The notes: generated by a model not told the origin, from the sequence alone. A DNA stretch of 13,142 bases from Tritrichomonas foetus (GCA_001839685.1 MLAK01000816.1:8493-21634); one strand, 5' to 3'; numbered from the stretch's first letter, positions 1 through 8,330 are shown. A program made the numbers and translations.

Positions 1-1218
1 TCAAGCGGAATTGGAAACGAAATTTCAATTGAATCAGATAAAGAAGATGAAGATAAATCACGCTTCCCATTCAAAGTTGATTTTGAAGTTTCCGTTTCTG
101 ATTTATCGAGTGATAATCTTGAAGTTAAAGAAGAACTTGAATATGAACTTCTTCCTTCAACGACCCTTGCAGAAGCTCTTGAGCTTGAAAACAACAATAA
201 TATTAGCCATAACAATTCAGACACTAATGCTGATTTCTTTATTGAAGAAGAAAAACCTCCAGTGAAAACAGAAACAAAGCCAAAAGTTGAACAACAAGAA
301 AGCGATGATTTCATTGAAGACATTGAAATGTCTTTCGGAAGTGATGATCAACAAGAACAACAACATGCGGAAGAACAAAAACCAGATGAGAAATCTGATT
401 CTGATATTTCTGTTGATTTTATTCAATCTGAAAATGATGAGTTCATTAATACTGATAAAAGCAGTAATGAGAAAAAAGTTGAAGAAAGAAAAGATGACTC
501 TGATATTAATATTGATGATATTTCCATGTCATTTTCTGATAAAAGTGACAATGAAAAACCAGACAAACAAGAAAACAGCAAAAACAATAATGATTCAGAT
601 TCTGTCGATGATTTTATCGATATTGATTTGGGTGATGATGAAGAAAATGAAAATAATGATTTTCCATTTAAAGTTGATTTTGTTGTTGAAGTTGAGAATC
701 TTTCAAGTGACGGACTTGAAGAGAGACCCAAACTTGAATTACCTCCTCCTCCTCCTCCGGAACCTAAAGTTGAAGTTGCTCCACCACCTGAAAGTGAGTC
801 TTCAATTGAAGAAATTGACATAGATGCTGCATTTGAATATTCTGATGCAAATGATGATGTAAAACCAACAAACAATTTATTAAGTAATGCAACAAATAAC
901 CCAGCAAGCAAATCAACAAATGCTCAAAGTTCGAATAACGCAGAAAATGATCAAAAAGAGGGCATTGATGCAATTGCTGATGAATTCTCGATAGAATCAG
1001 ATGATATGAACATTGATGTTGACAATTTAGATGATAATCTTGGAATCCAGCATCCAGATGATGACATCAACGATGATTTCGAAATGGAAATTGACATAGA
1101 CATGGACTCAGATTCAGATAAAGAAGTTGTTAAGCCGGCAACAACACAATTCCAACAAAATGAAATGGATCTAGAATTATCCGATGATTTCTTTGATGAT
1201 ATTCCAGAATCTGATTAA
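1..1218 (+). CDS. Acidic repeat protein, 5'-truncated by the window edge
   Basis: The frame is open from base 1, giving 405 codons to a TAA stop, so the true start lies upstream. A GTG at 262 is merely an internal Val codon. The protein is extremely rich in Asp, Glu, Ser and Asn, and I see no membrane segment, signal peptide or known catalytic motif. Short acidic-hydrophobic motifs recur, such as DDFIEDIEMSF (residues 102-112), INIDDISMSF, DDFIDIDLGDDEE and ELSDDFFDDIPESD at the C-terminus. A 20-residue block beginning FPFKVDF occurs twice, 199 codons apart (residues 22-41 and 221-240). A proline run followed by PEPKVEVAPPPE lies at about residues 247-264. This looks like an intrinsically disordered scaffold or binding protein that presents repeated short motifs. 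I do not recognise the family and cannot assign a function. It is convergent with the transporter gene that follows. Confidence 0.85.
   Translation, partial: SSGIGNEISIESDKEDEDKSRFPFKVDFEVSVSDLSSDNLEVKEELEYELLPSTTLAEALELENNNNISHNNSDTNADFFIEEEKPPVKTETKPKVEQQESDDFIEDIEMSFGSDDQQEQQHAEEQKPDEKSDSDISVDFIQSENDEFINTDKSSNEKKVEERKDDSDINIDDISMSFSDKSDNEKPDKQENSKNNNDSDSVDDFIDIDLGDDEENENNDFPFKVDFVVEVENLSSDGLEERPKLELPPPPPPEPKVEVAPPPESESSIEEIDIDAAFEYSDANDDVKPTNNLLSNATNNPASKSTNAQSSNNAENDQKEGIDAIADEFSIESDDMNIDVDNLDDNLGIQHPDDDINDDFEMEIDIDMDSDSDKEVVKPATTQFQQNEMDLELSDDFFDDIPESD
64..123 (+). repeat. Internal protein repeat, copy 1 (FPFKVDF block)
   Basis: Encodes FPFKVDFEVSVSDLSSDNLE. It matches copy 2 at 661-720 at 15 of 20 residues with no gaps. 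Both copies are followed by a charged stretch and then Leu/Pro residues, so the duplicated unit is probably longer than the well-conserved block. Confidence 0.8.
661..720 (+). repeat. Internal protein repeat, copy 2 (FPFKVDF block)
   Basis: Encodes FPFKVDFVVEVENLSSDGLE. It starts exactly 597 bases (199 codons) after copy 1. Many of the matching codons differ at the third base, which fits an old duplication kept by selection on the protein. Confidence 0.8.
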
Positions 1219-1623
1219 TCATTTTATTTTTATTATATATAAATATGTATTTTATTGTTTAATTCCCTTATTTCTTTTTCTTTTTACTTTTTCTGCCATT
1301 AATATTTATTTTTTTGATAGTAAAATACCTCTTTACAACACTTTATCTATCCAAAAAGAGTCATTTCTTGATGAAGATGATAATATCAGAGTTTGAAAAT
1401 AGCAAATTGAAGGTAAATATTGCTTCAGAATACTAATTCGAGATATTTAAAATCATTTCAAAACTATTTATATATAAACATCGAATAAAAGCAATGACTT
1501 ACATAACAATAGCAATTTCAATACTTTTATATTTATTATCATGAATTTCAAGTAATCCAACCAATAAAATTCAATCAAAAATCTAAATAAAAATAAGAAA
1601 GCAGAAAACTTCAATAAACAGTA
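1219..1623. other. Spacer between convergent genes
   Basis: About 405 bases of AT-rich DNA between the stop codons of the acidic-repeat gene and the transporter gene. It should contain both 3' ends. A run of A/T-only sequence with a TATATATAAA core lies just after the first gene. I saw no long open frame, strong hairpin or RNA gene. Confidence 0.6.
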
Positions 1624-2976
1624 TTATGGAATTGGAACACTAGCATCTGTTTCCGTTATTGAATCTGCAGCTTCAGATGCCGCCATAGAATCTTTTCTCT
1701 TCTTTGAATCGAGTTTTCCTGATGCTCTCATGTACAGCAGATGTTCATTTTCATTATGTGTTTCGCAATCCACGTGAACCCATGCTCTTTCGATGTCAGG
1801 GATTCTTTCCACCTTCAACTGAAGGGATTCTCCAATCCAGTGAGCCACTTCAAGTGGAATGTGACCTGGTACGACGATGTGAAGTTCTGTGAAGTATTGG
1901 GGACCAACTTGGAATGCAATAATTTGTTCAACAGCCAAAATTAAAGGATGATGATGTGCTGCAACATATGTCAATGCACGAATGACATCTGGTGGTGCTG
2001 CTGCTCCGAGTAACATTTTTGCGTTTTCAACAGCATTCATCACCCAAGAAACGAGCACAAACAGAGAAAGAATGATACCACCAGCTGAATCCATCCACCA
2101 GCCGAGTTGTGAACCACCCCAATACATGAAAAGTCCTAAAGCGTTTGTGAGGACATCATTTCTGTGATCTTCAGCAAGTGCTAATGTGATTGGATGTCCT
2201 AAACAACGATAGACTATCCACATAGTTAGTTTTATTGCTATTGTCCCGCCCATGATGGCCATTGCCAAAACTGTTGCGGGTGGAGCAATTTCGTGGGCAG
2301 CAAGTGACATAACACATTGAAGAATGATGTACAGAGCACAGCAACTCATGAGAACAGAAAACACTAATAATCCAACAGTAGAAACTCGAGATTTACCAAC
2401 GGGATACTTTCCGAGATCTTCATAGGTGAACTTCGAATGTGCAGCTGTGCACGAAATAATCGTGCCAGCAATTAAATCAAGGCATGAATCAGCAAGTGAT
2501 GAAATTAATGTATAGGAGGTTGAACTTGACAATGCAATGGCCTTTCCAACGAGTAAACAAAAGTTGATACCAAAAGAACAATAAGTTGCACATCGAATTT
2601 TGAATGATGCTTCATTTTGATCTGGCGTAATAAATCCATCTTCTGTAACTTCGTTTAAGTCTGTCATGTGGTCAATCCATGTATTTAACGACGTATAATA
2701 CTTGTTCATAGCTTTTTGCTTCTTTTTGAAGGTACATCCGACTTCATCTGGAGATGAATTTGCAATCGCAATCGAGGCCTCTTCGAGAACAGAGGATGGA
2801 ACAAGAGGTTCAGCGGACTCTTGTTGGAGAATTTCAAGGTTGTAGCTTTGAGCAACTTTTAATGAATTTTGACATTTTTCGCAGCATTCCAATGGGAATA
2901 ATTTTGGAGACTGGTGTCGACAAATCGGACAAACAATGGATTCGGGAGTTTCGTTGGTACTTTTTTCAGCACTCAT
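1624..2976 (-). CDS. Cation diffusion facilitator transporter, Mn-CDF type, with N-terminal zinc ribbon
   Basis: This 450-aa protein is a CDF-family metal/proton antiporter. About six membrane helices span residues 127-312, and a cytoplasmic C-terminal domain spans about 325-410. Helix 2 carries D163-S-C-L-D167 and helix 5 carries D270-H-R-N-D274-V-L-T-N. This DxxxD pair typifies the Mn-CDF subgroup (plant MTP8-11 type), whereas Zn-CDF proteins have HxxxD. The loop KYPVGKSR (191-197), the stretch GWWMDSAGG (292-300), and APPDVIRALTYVAAHHHP with IGESLQ and ERAWVHVD in the C-domain also fit that subgroup. An extra N-terminal segment has C16-P-I-C19 and C32-E-K-C35, a likely zinc ribbon. Manganese export to an organelle or out of the cell is inferred from the family; iron or zinc cannot be excluded. 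The start is the ATG at 2976. A weak initiator-like TCCTATTA lies just upstream. The stop is TAA. Confidence 0.93.
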   Translation of the reverse strand: MSAEKSTNETPESIVCPICRHQSPKLFPLECCEKCQNSLKVAQSYNLEILQQESAEPLVPSSVLEEASIAIANSSPDEVGCTFKKKQKAMNKYYTSLNTWIDHMTDLNEVTEDGFITPDQNEASFKIRCATYCSFGINFCLLVGKAIALSSSTSYTLISSLADSCLDLIAGTIISCTAAHSKFTYEDLGKYPVGKSRVSTVGLLVFSVLMSCCALYIILQCVMSLAAHEIAPPATVLAMAIMGGTIAIKLTMWIVYRCLGHPITLALAEDHRNDVLTNALGLFMYWGGSQLGWWMDSAGGIILSLFVLVSWVMNAVENAKMLLGAAAPPDVIRALTYVAAHHHPLILAVEQIIAFQVGPQYFTELHIVVPGHIPLEVAHWIGESLQLKVERIPDIERAWVHVDCETHNENEHLLYMRASGKLDSKKRKDSMAASEAADSITETDASVPIP

Positions 2977-3141
2977 TGGAAATAATAGGAGTTTATATTA
3001 TTGAATTAAATCTATTATTTCATCAGAAAGATTATTTTATTCTTCAGAAAAATGAATCATCTTTTTGTTATTCCCTCTGGATATCAATAAATTCAATATA
3101 ATGTATTAAATTATTTCTTTACTTAGATCTTTCAGATTCTA

Positions 3142-3421
3142 AGGGAGTTTAGAATATCTAACACAAAAAGTGAAGAATTCACTCACCAGTTCAAAAAATA
3201 TTCTGAGCAATGAATTGACACAAGTTGATATGAGATCATCACCTGGGGTAGACTTCATGATCATTTCCTCAAATTAGCCAAGAAACTACGTGATCGAATT
3301 GATGAATAAACAGACTGTCCAATTGATTGTTAATTTCCTCGATTTCTGATGATAATCGAATTTTTCTCTCTGATTTTGGAAAAATCATTTCACTTTTCAT
3401 TTGGCCATACAATGACCTTGT
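3142..3421 (-). pseudogene. Possible decayed gene fragment, frameshifted
   Basis: On the minus strand, 3421-3272 is open for 50 codons, including an ATG at 3400 that reads MKSEMIFPKSERKIRLSSEI and then a helix-like EEINNQLDSLFIHQFDHVVSWL. The frame then ends, and another frame is open for 44 codons (3273-3142), reading GDDLISTCVNSLLRIFFEL and onward. Together they read like one alpha-helical protein broken by a small indel near 3272. The plus strand also has partly open frames here, so the strand is uncertain. I recognise no family. Confidence 0.3.
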
Positions 3422-3608
3422 TCATTGAAAAGAAAAGAAAAATTAAATGTGATCTGCTAACGATCATTGTCTAAGCTACCGTATGTTCATCCTTTTGAAA
3501 AAGGAAAAAGAGTAGGTATTTTTTGGTTACAGAGTAACTCTTATTATAAATCTATGGTTTATTGGGAAATATATTAAACTGTTCCTGGTATATGAGAAAT
3601 ACGACAAC

Positions 3609-3634
3609 CAGAAAATGTTATTGACATTTTTCTG
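3609..3634. repeat. Imperfect inverted repeat (hairpin)
   Basis: CAGAAAATG (3609-3617) pairs with CATTTTTCTG (3625-3634) with one bulged T and a 7-base loop. It lies about 85 bases upstream of the coiled-coil gene start. Its role, if any, is unknown. Confidence 0.4.
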
Positions 3635-3702
3635 ATGTAATTTGGTCATATCTTTTAAAATATCAACCAAATTTACTCTGAAAAAGTTCCCCATATTGCA
3701 AA

Positions 3703-3726
3703 ATGACGTTTAAAAATAATGAATGA
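3703..3726 (+). promoter_or_regulatory. Upstream ATG and 7-codon uORF overlapping the next start
   Basis: ATG at 3703 opens a 7-codon frame (MTFKNNE) that stops with TGA at 3724-3726. It therefore overlaps the out-of-frame main ATG at 3719. If the transcript begins at the initiator-like CCATATTG (3691-3698), this would be the first ATG met by a scanning ribosome. If transcription begins after 3703, it is irrelevant, because trichomonad leaders are typically very short. Confidence 0.3.
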
Positions 3727-4870
3727 TTTGTTTCTCCTCCAAAAGCAAAATCAACAATTGCAAGAGAAGCTATCTCTTGCCGAAGCTGAATTACAGAATA
3801 AAACTCGACGAATTTCAAAACTACAAAACGAATCTATTTCAGCTCAAAAACAATATGAAGAATTATTATCGAGAATTATCGAACTTCAACAAAATGAGGA
3901 GTCTTTAATAACTAAAGTAAATGAAAGTGAAACAATTAAACAAAAATATGTTCAACTTGTCGCACTTCTTCAAAAAAAGGAAAATAATTTATCAGTAAAA
4001 GATAAAGAAATTAATGAACTTAAAAAACAAATTGAAAATGCATCAGTTAAAATGGATGCCCAACAAAAACTAATCGACTCCAAAGATAATGAAATTCTCG
4101 AATTAGATTCATCATTAAAAAACGTTCAAAATGAGCTTTCAAATACAAAGCAATCTTTGTCATCATTACAAAAAGATTTTTCACAAACAAAGGAATTACT
4201 TGACCAATCTAACTTTAAAGTTCATAATTTAGAACAAATGAATGACTTTTATAAAACACAAGCAAACTCTTTTCAAAGTATAAATGAAAAAACTAAAACT
4301 GAATTACTGGATAAAGATTCATCAATTGAAAAACAAAAAAAAGAAATCGAAGAACTTCAATCTAAATGTGAAAAGTTACATTCCCTTGTGAAAGATTCAA
4401 CATTTTTGTTAACAAATCATAAAGATGATTTAGATTCATCAACATTTTTAAAGATTTTGGGAGATAAAATTTCCAAGCCTAAGCTATCTTCAATATATAC
4501 ACAATCTGATAATCCTCCACAAGAAGATTCTGCTTCCTCTTGTTCTTTTACAGAACAAGAATTTTTCCAACATTTTCCTAAATCTAGATCAAGGAAACTG
4601 ACATCAGATGTGCTTTCTCAATTTAATCGTGAGAAAGAAAAGGAGCGCGAAAGAGAAAGGGAAAGGGAAAAGGAACGAGAGAGAGAAAGAGATAGAGAAA
4701 GAGAAAATAAAATCAAAGCTGATCTTGCTGCTCAAAAAATTGGACAAATCAAAGATCAATTTGAATCAGATTTGAGTCTTGAACGAATAATTCAAATGCA
4801 TAATAAACTTTGGCAAGAAGAAAACCAGCAAATTAATTATATATCAAGAAAAAATCCCAAAGTATTTTAA
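3719..4870 (+). CDS. Coiled-coil protein with Arg/Glu charged tract
   Basis: The product is 383 aa. Residues 1 to about 235 form a nearly continuous heptad-rich coiled coil full of Gln, Glu, Lys, Leu and Ser. A Ser-rich linker follows at about 240-300. Residues about 304-331 are an almost pure Arg/Glu alternation encoded by a purine-rich tract. A short C-terminal part (about 332-383) contains IKDQFESDLSLERIIQMHNKLW. There are no membrane segments and no catalytic motif. Likely roles are structural, such as cytoskeletal, Golgi tether or basal-body scaffold, but this rests on architecture only. No GRIP-like terminus is visible. The ATG at 3719 is the first in its frame after an in-frame TGA at 3704-3706. 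The stop TAA overlaps a TAAA. Confidence 0.85.
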   Translation: MNDLFLLQKQNQQLQEKLSLAEAELQNKTRRISKLQNESISAQKQYEELLSRIIELQQNEESLITKVNESETIKQKYVQLVALLQKKENNLSVKDKEINELKKQIENASVKMDAQQKLIDSKDNEILELDSSLKNVQNELSNTKQSLSSLQKDFSQTKELLDQSNFKVHNLEQMNDFYKTQANSFQSINEKTKTELLDKDSSIEKQKKEIEELQSKCEKLHSLVKDSTFLLTNHKDDLDSSTFLKILGDKISKPKLSSIYTQSDNPPQEDSASSCSFTEQEFFQHFPKSRSRKLTSDVLSQFNREKEKEREREREREKERERERDRERENKIKADLAAQKIGQIKDQFESDLSLERIIQMHNKLWQEENQQINYISRKNPKVF

Positions 4871-4871
4871 A
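4868..4871 (+). terminator. TAAA overlapping the stop codon (possible poly(A) signal)
   Basis: The stop codon TAA is followed by A. A UAAA at or near the stop codon is the proposed polyadenylation signal in Trichomonas vaginalis. A 4-base match is common in AT-rich DNA, so this is weak support alone. Confidence 0.35.
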
Positions 4872-5112
4872 CGTTCATACACTCAGATGATAATGATTTT
4901 TGAAAAATTGTGATAATTTTAGAATGGTTATGGTGATTTCAAAATCATATTGTGATTATAATAATGTTTTTATTTGTTGTGAAACTAAAAGACTATGATA
5001 TTATTTCTATATGTTATAAAACTGTTTATTTATTCCATTAAAAAAGAAATAAAGAATATTACACAAATTAATTTTACAAATATAAATATTTACAAAGATA
5101 TTAAAACAATTT

Positions 5113-7533
5113 TCATGTATATTGCTCTAATTGATCGCGTCTTGAGGGTGGAACAGTTTCACAGAATTTTGCAAAGTCTGATTTTTCTCCAAACATACTA
5201 GCTAACCCAATCTTCTTTTTTGTTTGCATTGCTTGATTTCGTCTTTCGTCTATTTTCTGCGTGTATGTTTTTCCATAAGCAATATGCTCCATTTCATCAC
5301 TAGATTCATTATTTTTGGAAACTAATGCTGTTTTTATAACTTTAGTTGTGGATTTTTCTTCGGACTTTCGATTATTACTTTGGCTTCTACTATTGGAAGC
5401 ATTTTGGGAAGAACTATCTCTATATGTACCTCTTATATTTGTGCTAGTTGAAGTTGAGGTTGTTGCTCTATTGTTCTGAGAAGAACTTCTATTATTATTA
5501 CTTCTTGTATTCGAATTAAATTGTGAATCTTTGGAATTTCTATCATTTACAAAATTAACTCTGGTACTTGAATATACAGAATTGTTCTCATTACTACTCC
5601 TAACATTGCTTGCAGATTTTTTGCCTATTCGATTCATGGATGTAATCGATTCACTACCCCTGTAATTGACACCTGAGTTGCTTAATCTATTTAGATTATT
5701 CAAATTAGCAGTTGTATTTTCTTTTTTATTGGCTGATGTTAATTCCGTGAAATTAATATTCAAATCCATTTGATTGTAGTTTTGATTTCGTGAGGAGAAA
5801 AGTGAAGTTTGAGAATTATCATATTGCTTGGACATTTGATCATATCGACTGCTTGTGCTATATGTCGCTTTTGGTGATTGTTTATCAATTAACGAATTCA
5901 AATTTCTATTATCAAATGATTTTCTCTTCTTTTTAAGCTCACTGTGCTGATCTTGATTCTTTACAGAAAATGAGCCAGAGCGAACCGACATTCTATCGTG
6001 TACATTAGGTGAATTATCGGAAATAGAATTTCGTGAACGAATTTCATTCTGTTCCCTTTTTCTAATGGGTGAAATATTAGTCGCTTCATCACCAAAATGA
6101 ATATGAGGCTTTTCAAAGCTTTGACCTTTTGTACTATTCCATGGAGCATGTGCTGTAAATTTGGGTCTTTCGGAACGTGGTGTTTTCTTTACTTTTGCTG
6201 ATATTTTCGTATTTTTAGGGGTAGATGTAGCAGAACTAATAATTTGAGAATATACTTCGGTTTCAGTTCGATGCGGTTCAATTGTTTTCCATCTAGGTTC
6301 TGGGAGCTCATCAATTTTACTAATTTTCTTTTTATTAAATATTAAAGTAAATGGTTCTCTTATCGATAATTGTCTAACATATGGAGGTATTTTCGATTTT
6401 GATATTTTTACATGATAATCCGGATCTGGATTGGATATCATTGTATTATTTCCAGTTGTGTAAGTAGATGAGTTTAATGACAATGAAGGTTCTTCTGTTT
6501 TATTTAATCGATTACTAGATATGATTAAATCCAACTTTCGCTCATAATTAAGAACTCTTTGCTTTAAAGCATCAATTATTTTGGTGTGATTGTCAGCTAG
6601 AAAAATTCTTTGTGATTCTGATTTAGTTAAAGCACATTGAATCCGTTGATTATGTAAATCAAGCAATTGCTCTCTCATTGCTTCTCTTTTTCGCATTTCT
6701 CGATCTTCTATATGTTCTAATTCTATTTCACATATTTCTCTTAATTTATCACGAACAGCAGCAGCATCCTTAAATCGCTTACACAAAATTAAATGACGTT
6801 GTGTTTCACGAAGGTTTTGTAATTCAGAACTAAACGTTTTAGTGAATGGAGGAAGTGGTCCATTTGTTTCTTGATCAAACTCATCTAATTCTTTTTGGTT
6901 TGTTTGCAATATTTTATCGATTGCTTCAGCTGTTTGTTCTTCTAACTGATTAAGTTGTTCATTATATGTATTTTGAGCTTCTTCAAGCTTTCTTTCAGCA
7001 TTTTCAAGCTTTACCATGATGTCTTGTTGTTTTTTGCTCTTGTGATTGAATCGCCTAGCTTCACGAATTCTGGCGTGCATGTATTCATTAAGCTCTTGAT
7101 ACATCTGAGCTTTTTCGAATTCATCTGAACAAATATGTTGCTTTATTCTGAATTTGATCAGTTTAATGAGAGGAGAAATAAATTCACCTTTAATTACATT
7201 AACCTCTTCTGTTGAAATTATTTTATCCAGAAGATCTTCGACTTCTCTTTGTGGCGGCGCATTAGATTTTACTGAGACGTAATCAGAAGAAAGTTTTTCG
7301 TTTTCTTTCACCATTTTTCGGTATTTCCTTTCTTCTTCTTGTATTTGAGTAAATGCATGTTGAATTAGTTTAATTCTTCCCAATAAATTCTGTGAAACTG
7401 CTTTTTCTTTTTCGTCATACAGTTTATTTCGAATAAGCGGTAATAAATCAACTGGGAAGTCTGATACTGGCTTTCCACCGAGTATCTCTCTGACAGATCG
7501 CGTAATCATTTGCTCTTTTTCTTCATCATTCAT
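5113..7533 (-). CDS. Long coiled-coil protein with disordered Ser/Asn-rich tail
   Basis: The product is 806 aa. The upstream TTG at 7563 is not a plausible eukaryotic start. The first in-frame ATG after an in-frame TAG is at 7533 (MNDEEKEQMITRSV). Residues 1-40 look globular or helical, and coiled coil is evident at about 40-90 and 165-340. Two segments resemble the short helical hairpin used by UVR-like motifs: SDEFEKAQMYQELNEYM (136-152) and CKRFKDAAAVRDKLREI (251-267). The second follows a PPFTKTFSSELQNLRETQ stretch, a pattern I associate with an expanded trichomonad coiled-coil family; that link is from memory and unverified. Residues about 345-750 are low-complexity Ser, Asn, Thr and Arg, probably disordered. 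The last 55 residues (KTYTQKIDERRNQAMQTKKK and onward) look conserved. A cytoskeletal or basal-body role is possible but not shown. The stop is TGA. It is convergent with the preceding coiled-coil gene. Confidence 0.85.
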   Translation of the reverse strand: MNDEEKEQMITRSVREILGGKPVSDFPVDLLPLIRNKLYDEKEKAVSQNLLGRIKLIQHAFTQIQEEERKYRKMVKENEKLSSDYVSVKSNAPPQREVEDLLDKIISTEEVNVIKGEFISPLIKLIKFRIKQHICSDEFEKAQMYQELNEYMHARIREARRFNHKSKKQQDIMVKLENAERKLEEAQNTYNEQLNQLEEQTAEAIDKILQTNQKELDEFDQETNGPLPPFTKTFSSELQNLRETQRHLILCKRFKDAAAVRDKLREICEIELEHIEDREMRKREAMREQLLDLHNQRIQCALTKSESQRIFLADNHTKIIDALKQRVLNYERKLDLIISSNRLNKTEEPSLSLNSSTYTTGNNTMISNPDPDYHVKISKSKIPPYVRQLSIREPFTLIFNKKKISKIDELPEPRWKTIEPHRTETEVYSQIISSATSTPKNTKISAKVKKTPRSERPKFTAHAPWNSTKGQSFEKPHIHFGDEATNISPIRKREQNEIRSRNSISDNSPNVHDRMSVRSGSFSVKNQDQHSELKKKRKSFDNRNLNSLIDKQSPKATYSTSSRYDQMSKQYDNSQTSLFSSRNQNYNQMDLNINFTELTSANKKENTTANLNNLNRLSNSGVNYRGSESITSMNRIGKKSASNVRSSNENNSVYSSTRVNFVNDRNSKDSQFNSNTRSNNNRSSSQNNRATTSTSTSTNIRGTYRDSSSQNASNSRSQSNNRKSEEKSTTKVIKTALVSKNNESSDEMEHIAYGKTYTQKIDERRNQAMQTKKKIGLASMFGEKSDFAKFCETVPPSRRDQLEQYT

Positions 7534-7587
7534 TTTTTGTACGTTAAGCTCGAAATTTTCCAATTTTTGAAAAAGACATTTCTATCG

Positions 7588-7797
7588 ATGGTGAAATTTT
7601 TATTCAATAACCACTTTTTCACTTCTTTACAAAAAGTGGAGAAACCGAATGAGAATGAGATGAATCAATTTTTGGATTATTAATGGTTTGGCGATCTTCT
7701 TCTAACTATTAAATTTAAAGATGGAATTGTTCGTGATCAAATTACACAGAGAGATATCGTATTCTGTGTGAGATGTTTCTTTATTATATTTAGCTAA
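7588..7797 (+). pseudogene. Probable decayed gene fragment with one in-frame stop
   Basis: ATG at 7588 opens a frame of 31 codons (MVKFLFNNHFFTSLQKVEKP and onward), is broken by TAA at 7681-7683, and then continues in the same frame for 37 codons (WFGDLLLTIKFKDGIVRDQI and onward) to TAA at 7795. The protein-like composition on both sides of the stop suggests a gene remnant. I do not recognise the family. It is divergent from the 806-aa gene, so its 5' end may overlap that gene's promoter. Confidence 0.4.
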
Positions 7798-7854
7798 ATA
7801 TATTAAATATCAATGAAATTTTGAACACAGATAATGAATAACACAATTTAAATC

Positions 7855-7975
7855 GTTCTTCGGCTTAATTAAAAAATTGAAATTTGTTTTTAACCTGATC
7901 ACAAGAATCAGTGACTCGAAGAACAAGGCAGCAGTTCACAACGGCCCATGAGCTCCTCTGCAACGAGGATTTTTT
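7855..7975 (+). other. GC-richer island with RNA-like secondary structure, identity unknown
   Basis: GTTCTTCG (7855-7862) is perfectly complementary to CGAAGAAC (7917-7924). Inside that span, CTGAT (7895-7899) pairs with ATCAG (7907-7911). Further on, TCCTC (7954-7958) pairs with GAGGA (7965-7969) around a 6-base loop, followed at once by six T (7970-7975), as at a Pol III terminator. The segment 7890-7970 is much richer in G+C than its surroundings. I could not match it to tRNA, 5S, U-snRNA, SRP or RNase P motifs. All three plus frames are open for tens of codons here, so it may instead be decayed coding DNA. Confidence 0.25.
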
Positions 7976-8330
7976 AATCTTTTACACAATTTATTTTATC
8001 CAAATATTTGATATTTAGCCTCAACTGTAATTTTTGACCTGTTAAAAAATAAGTTCATTTCATCTGTGTATTTCACCATAACCGAATTTTTAAAGACGGT
8101 TATTTTAACATTTGGCCTTTAAAAAAATTTGACCATTTGTGGAATTGTCGAAAAATTTGTCAACCAAAGTGACTGAGAAACACCAAAAAAACTTTCATGG
8201 TGGGAATAAAAAAATAAAAATCTGCACGTTTTTAAAGAAGTGGCAAAATTGGTCGACTTTTAATTAAGATGAAAAAACTAAAAATCATTATTTTATAAAA
8301 ATCGAGTCAAGAAATAAAATTAAGTCATAT
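7976..8330. other. Spacer with small hairpins
   Basis: AT-rich spacer downstream of the small 146-aa gene. A perfect 7-bp inverted repeat lies at 8078-8103 (listed separately) and a 5-bp one (CACCA...TGGTG) near 8180-8205. No gene seen. Confidence 0.45.
8078..8103. repeat. Perfect 7-bp inverted repeat
   Basis: ATAACCG (8078-8084) and CGGTTAT (8097-8103) flank a 12-base AT loop. It could be chance. Confidence 0.35.

Larger units (their letters stand above)
2977..3718. other. Divergent spacer with probable gene remnant and hairpin
   Basis: About 740 bases between the divergent starts of the transporter and the coiled-coil gene. It must hold both promoters. It also contains a possible decayed gene on the minus strand (3142-3421) and a bulged hairpin at 3609-3634, both listed separately. 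No RNA gene was recognised. Confidence 0.55.

Noticed and set aside
262..264. GTG as the start of the first gene
   Set aside because: The frame is open back to base 1 and carries the first FPFKVDF repeat upstream, so the GTG is internal.
217..973. Open frames on the minus strand and in other plus frames across the acidic-repeat gene
   Set aside because: They are shadows of the GAT/GAA-rich coding frame; their products are low-complexity Ser/Leu or Ile/Lys runs.
2754..3101. 115-codon plus-strand frame over the transporter start
   Set aside because: It is antisense to a clearly homologous CDF gene and extends into its promoter without protein-like features.
3156..3170. TCTAACACAAAAAG resembling the Trichomonas 3' splice/branch signal ACTAACACACAG
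   Set aside because: It lacks the exact terminal CACAG, no matching GTAYGT donor joins open frames, and no gene is interrupted there.
7561..7563. TTG as the start of the 806-aa protein
   Set aside because: Non-ATG starts are unlikely in this organism type and an in-frame ATG lies 30 bases on at 7533.
7894..7975. tRNA, SRP RNA or U-snRNA in the GC-richer island
   Set aside because: No cloverleaf or GGTTCRANTCC box, no GNAR-capped helix 8 with a matching stem, and no ACAGAGA or other snRNA core.
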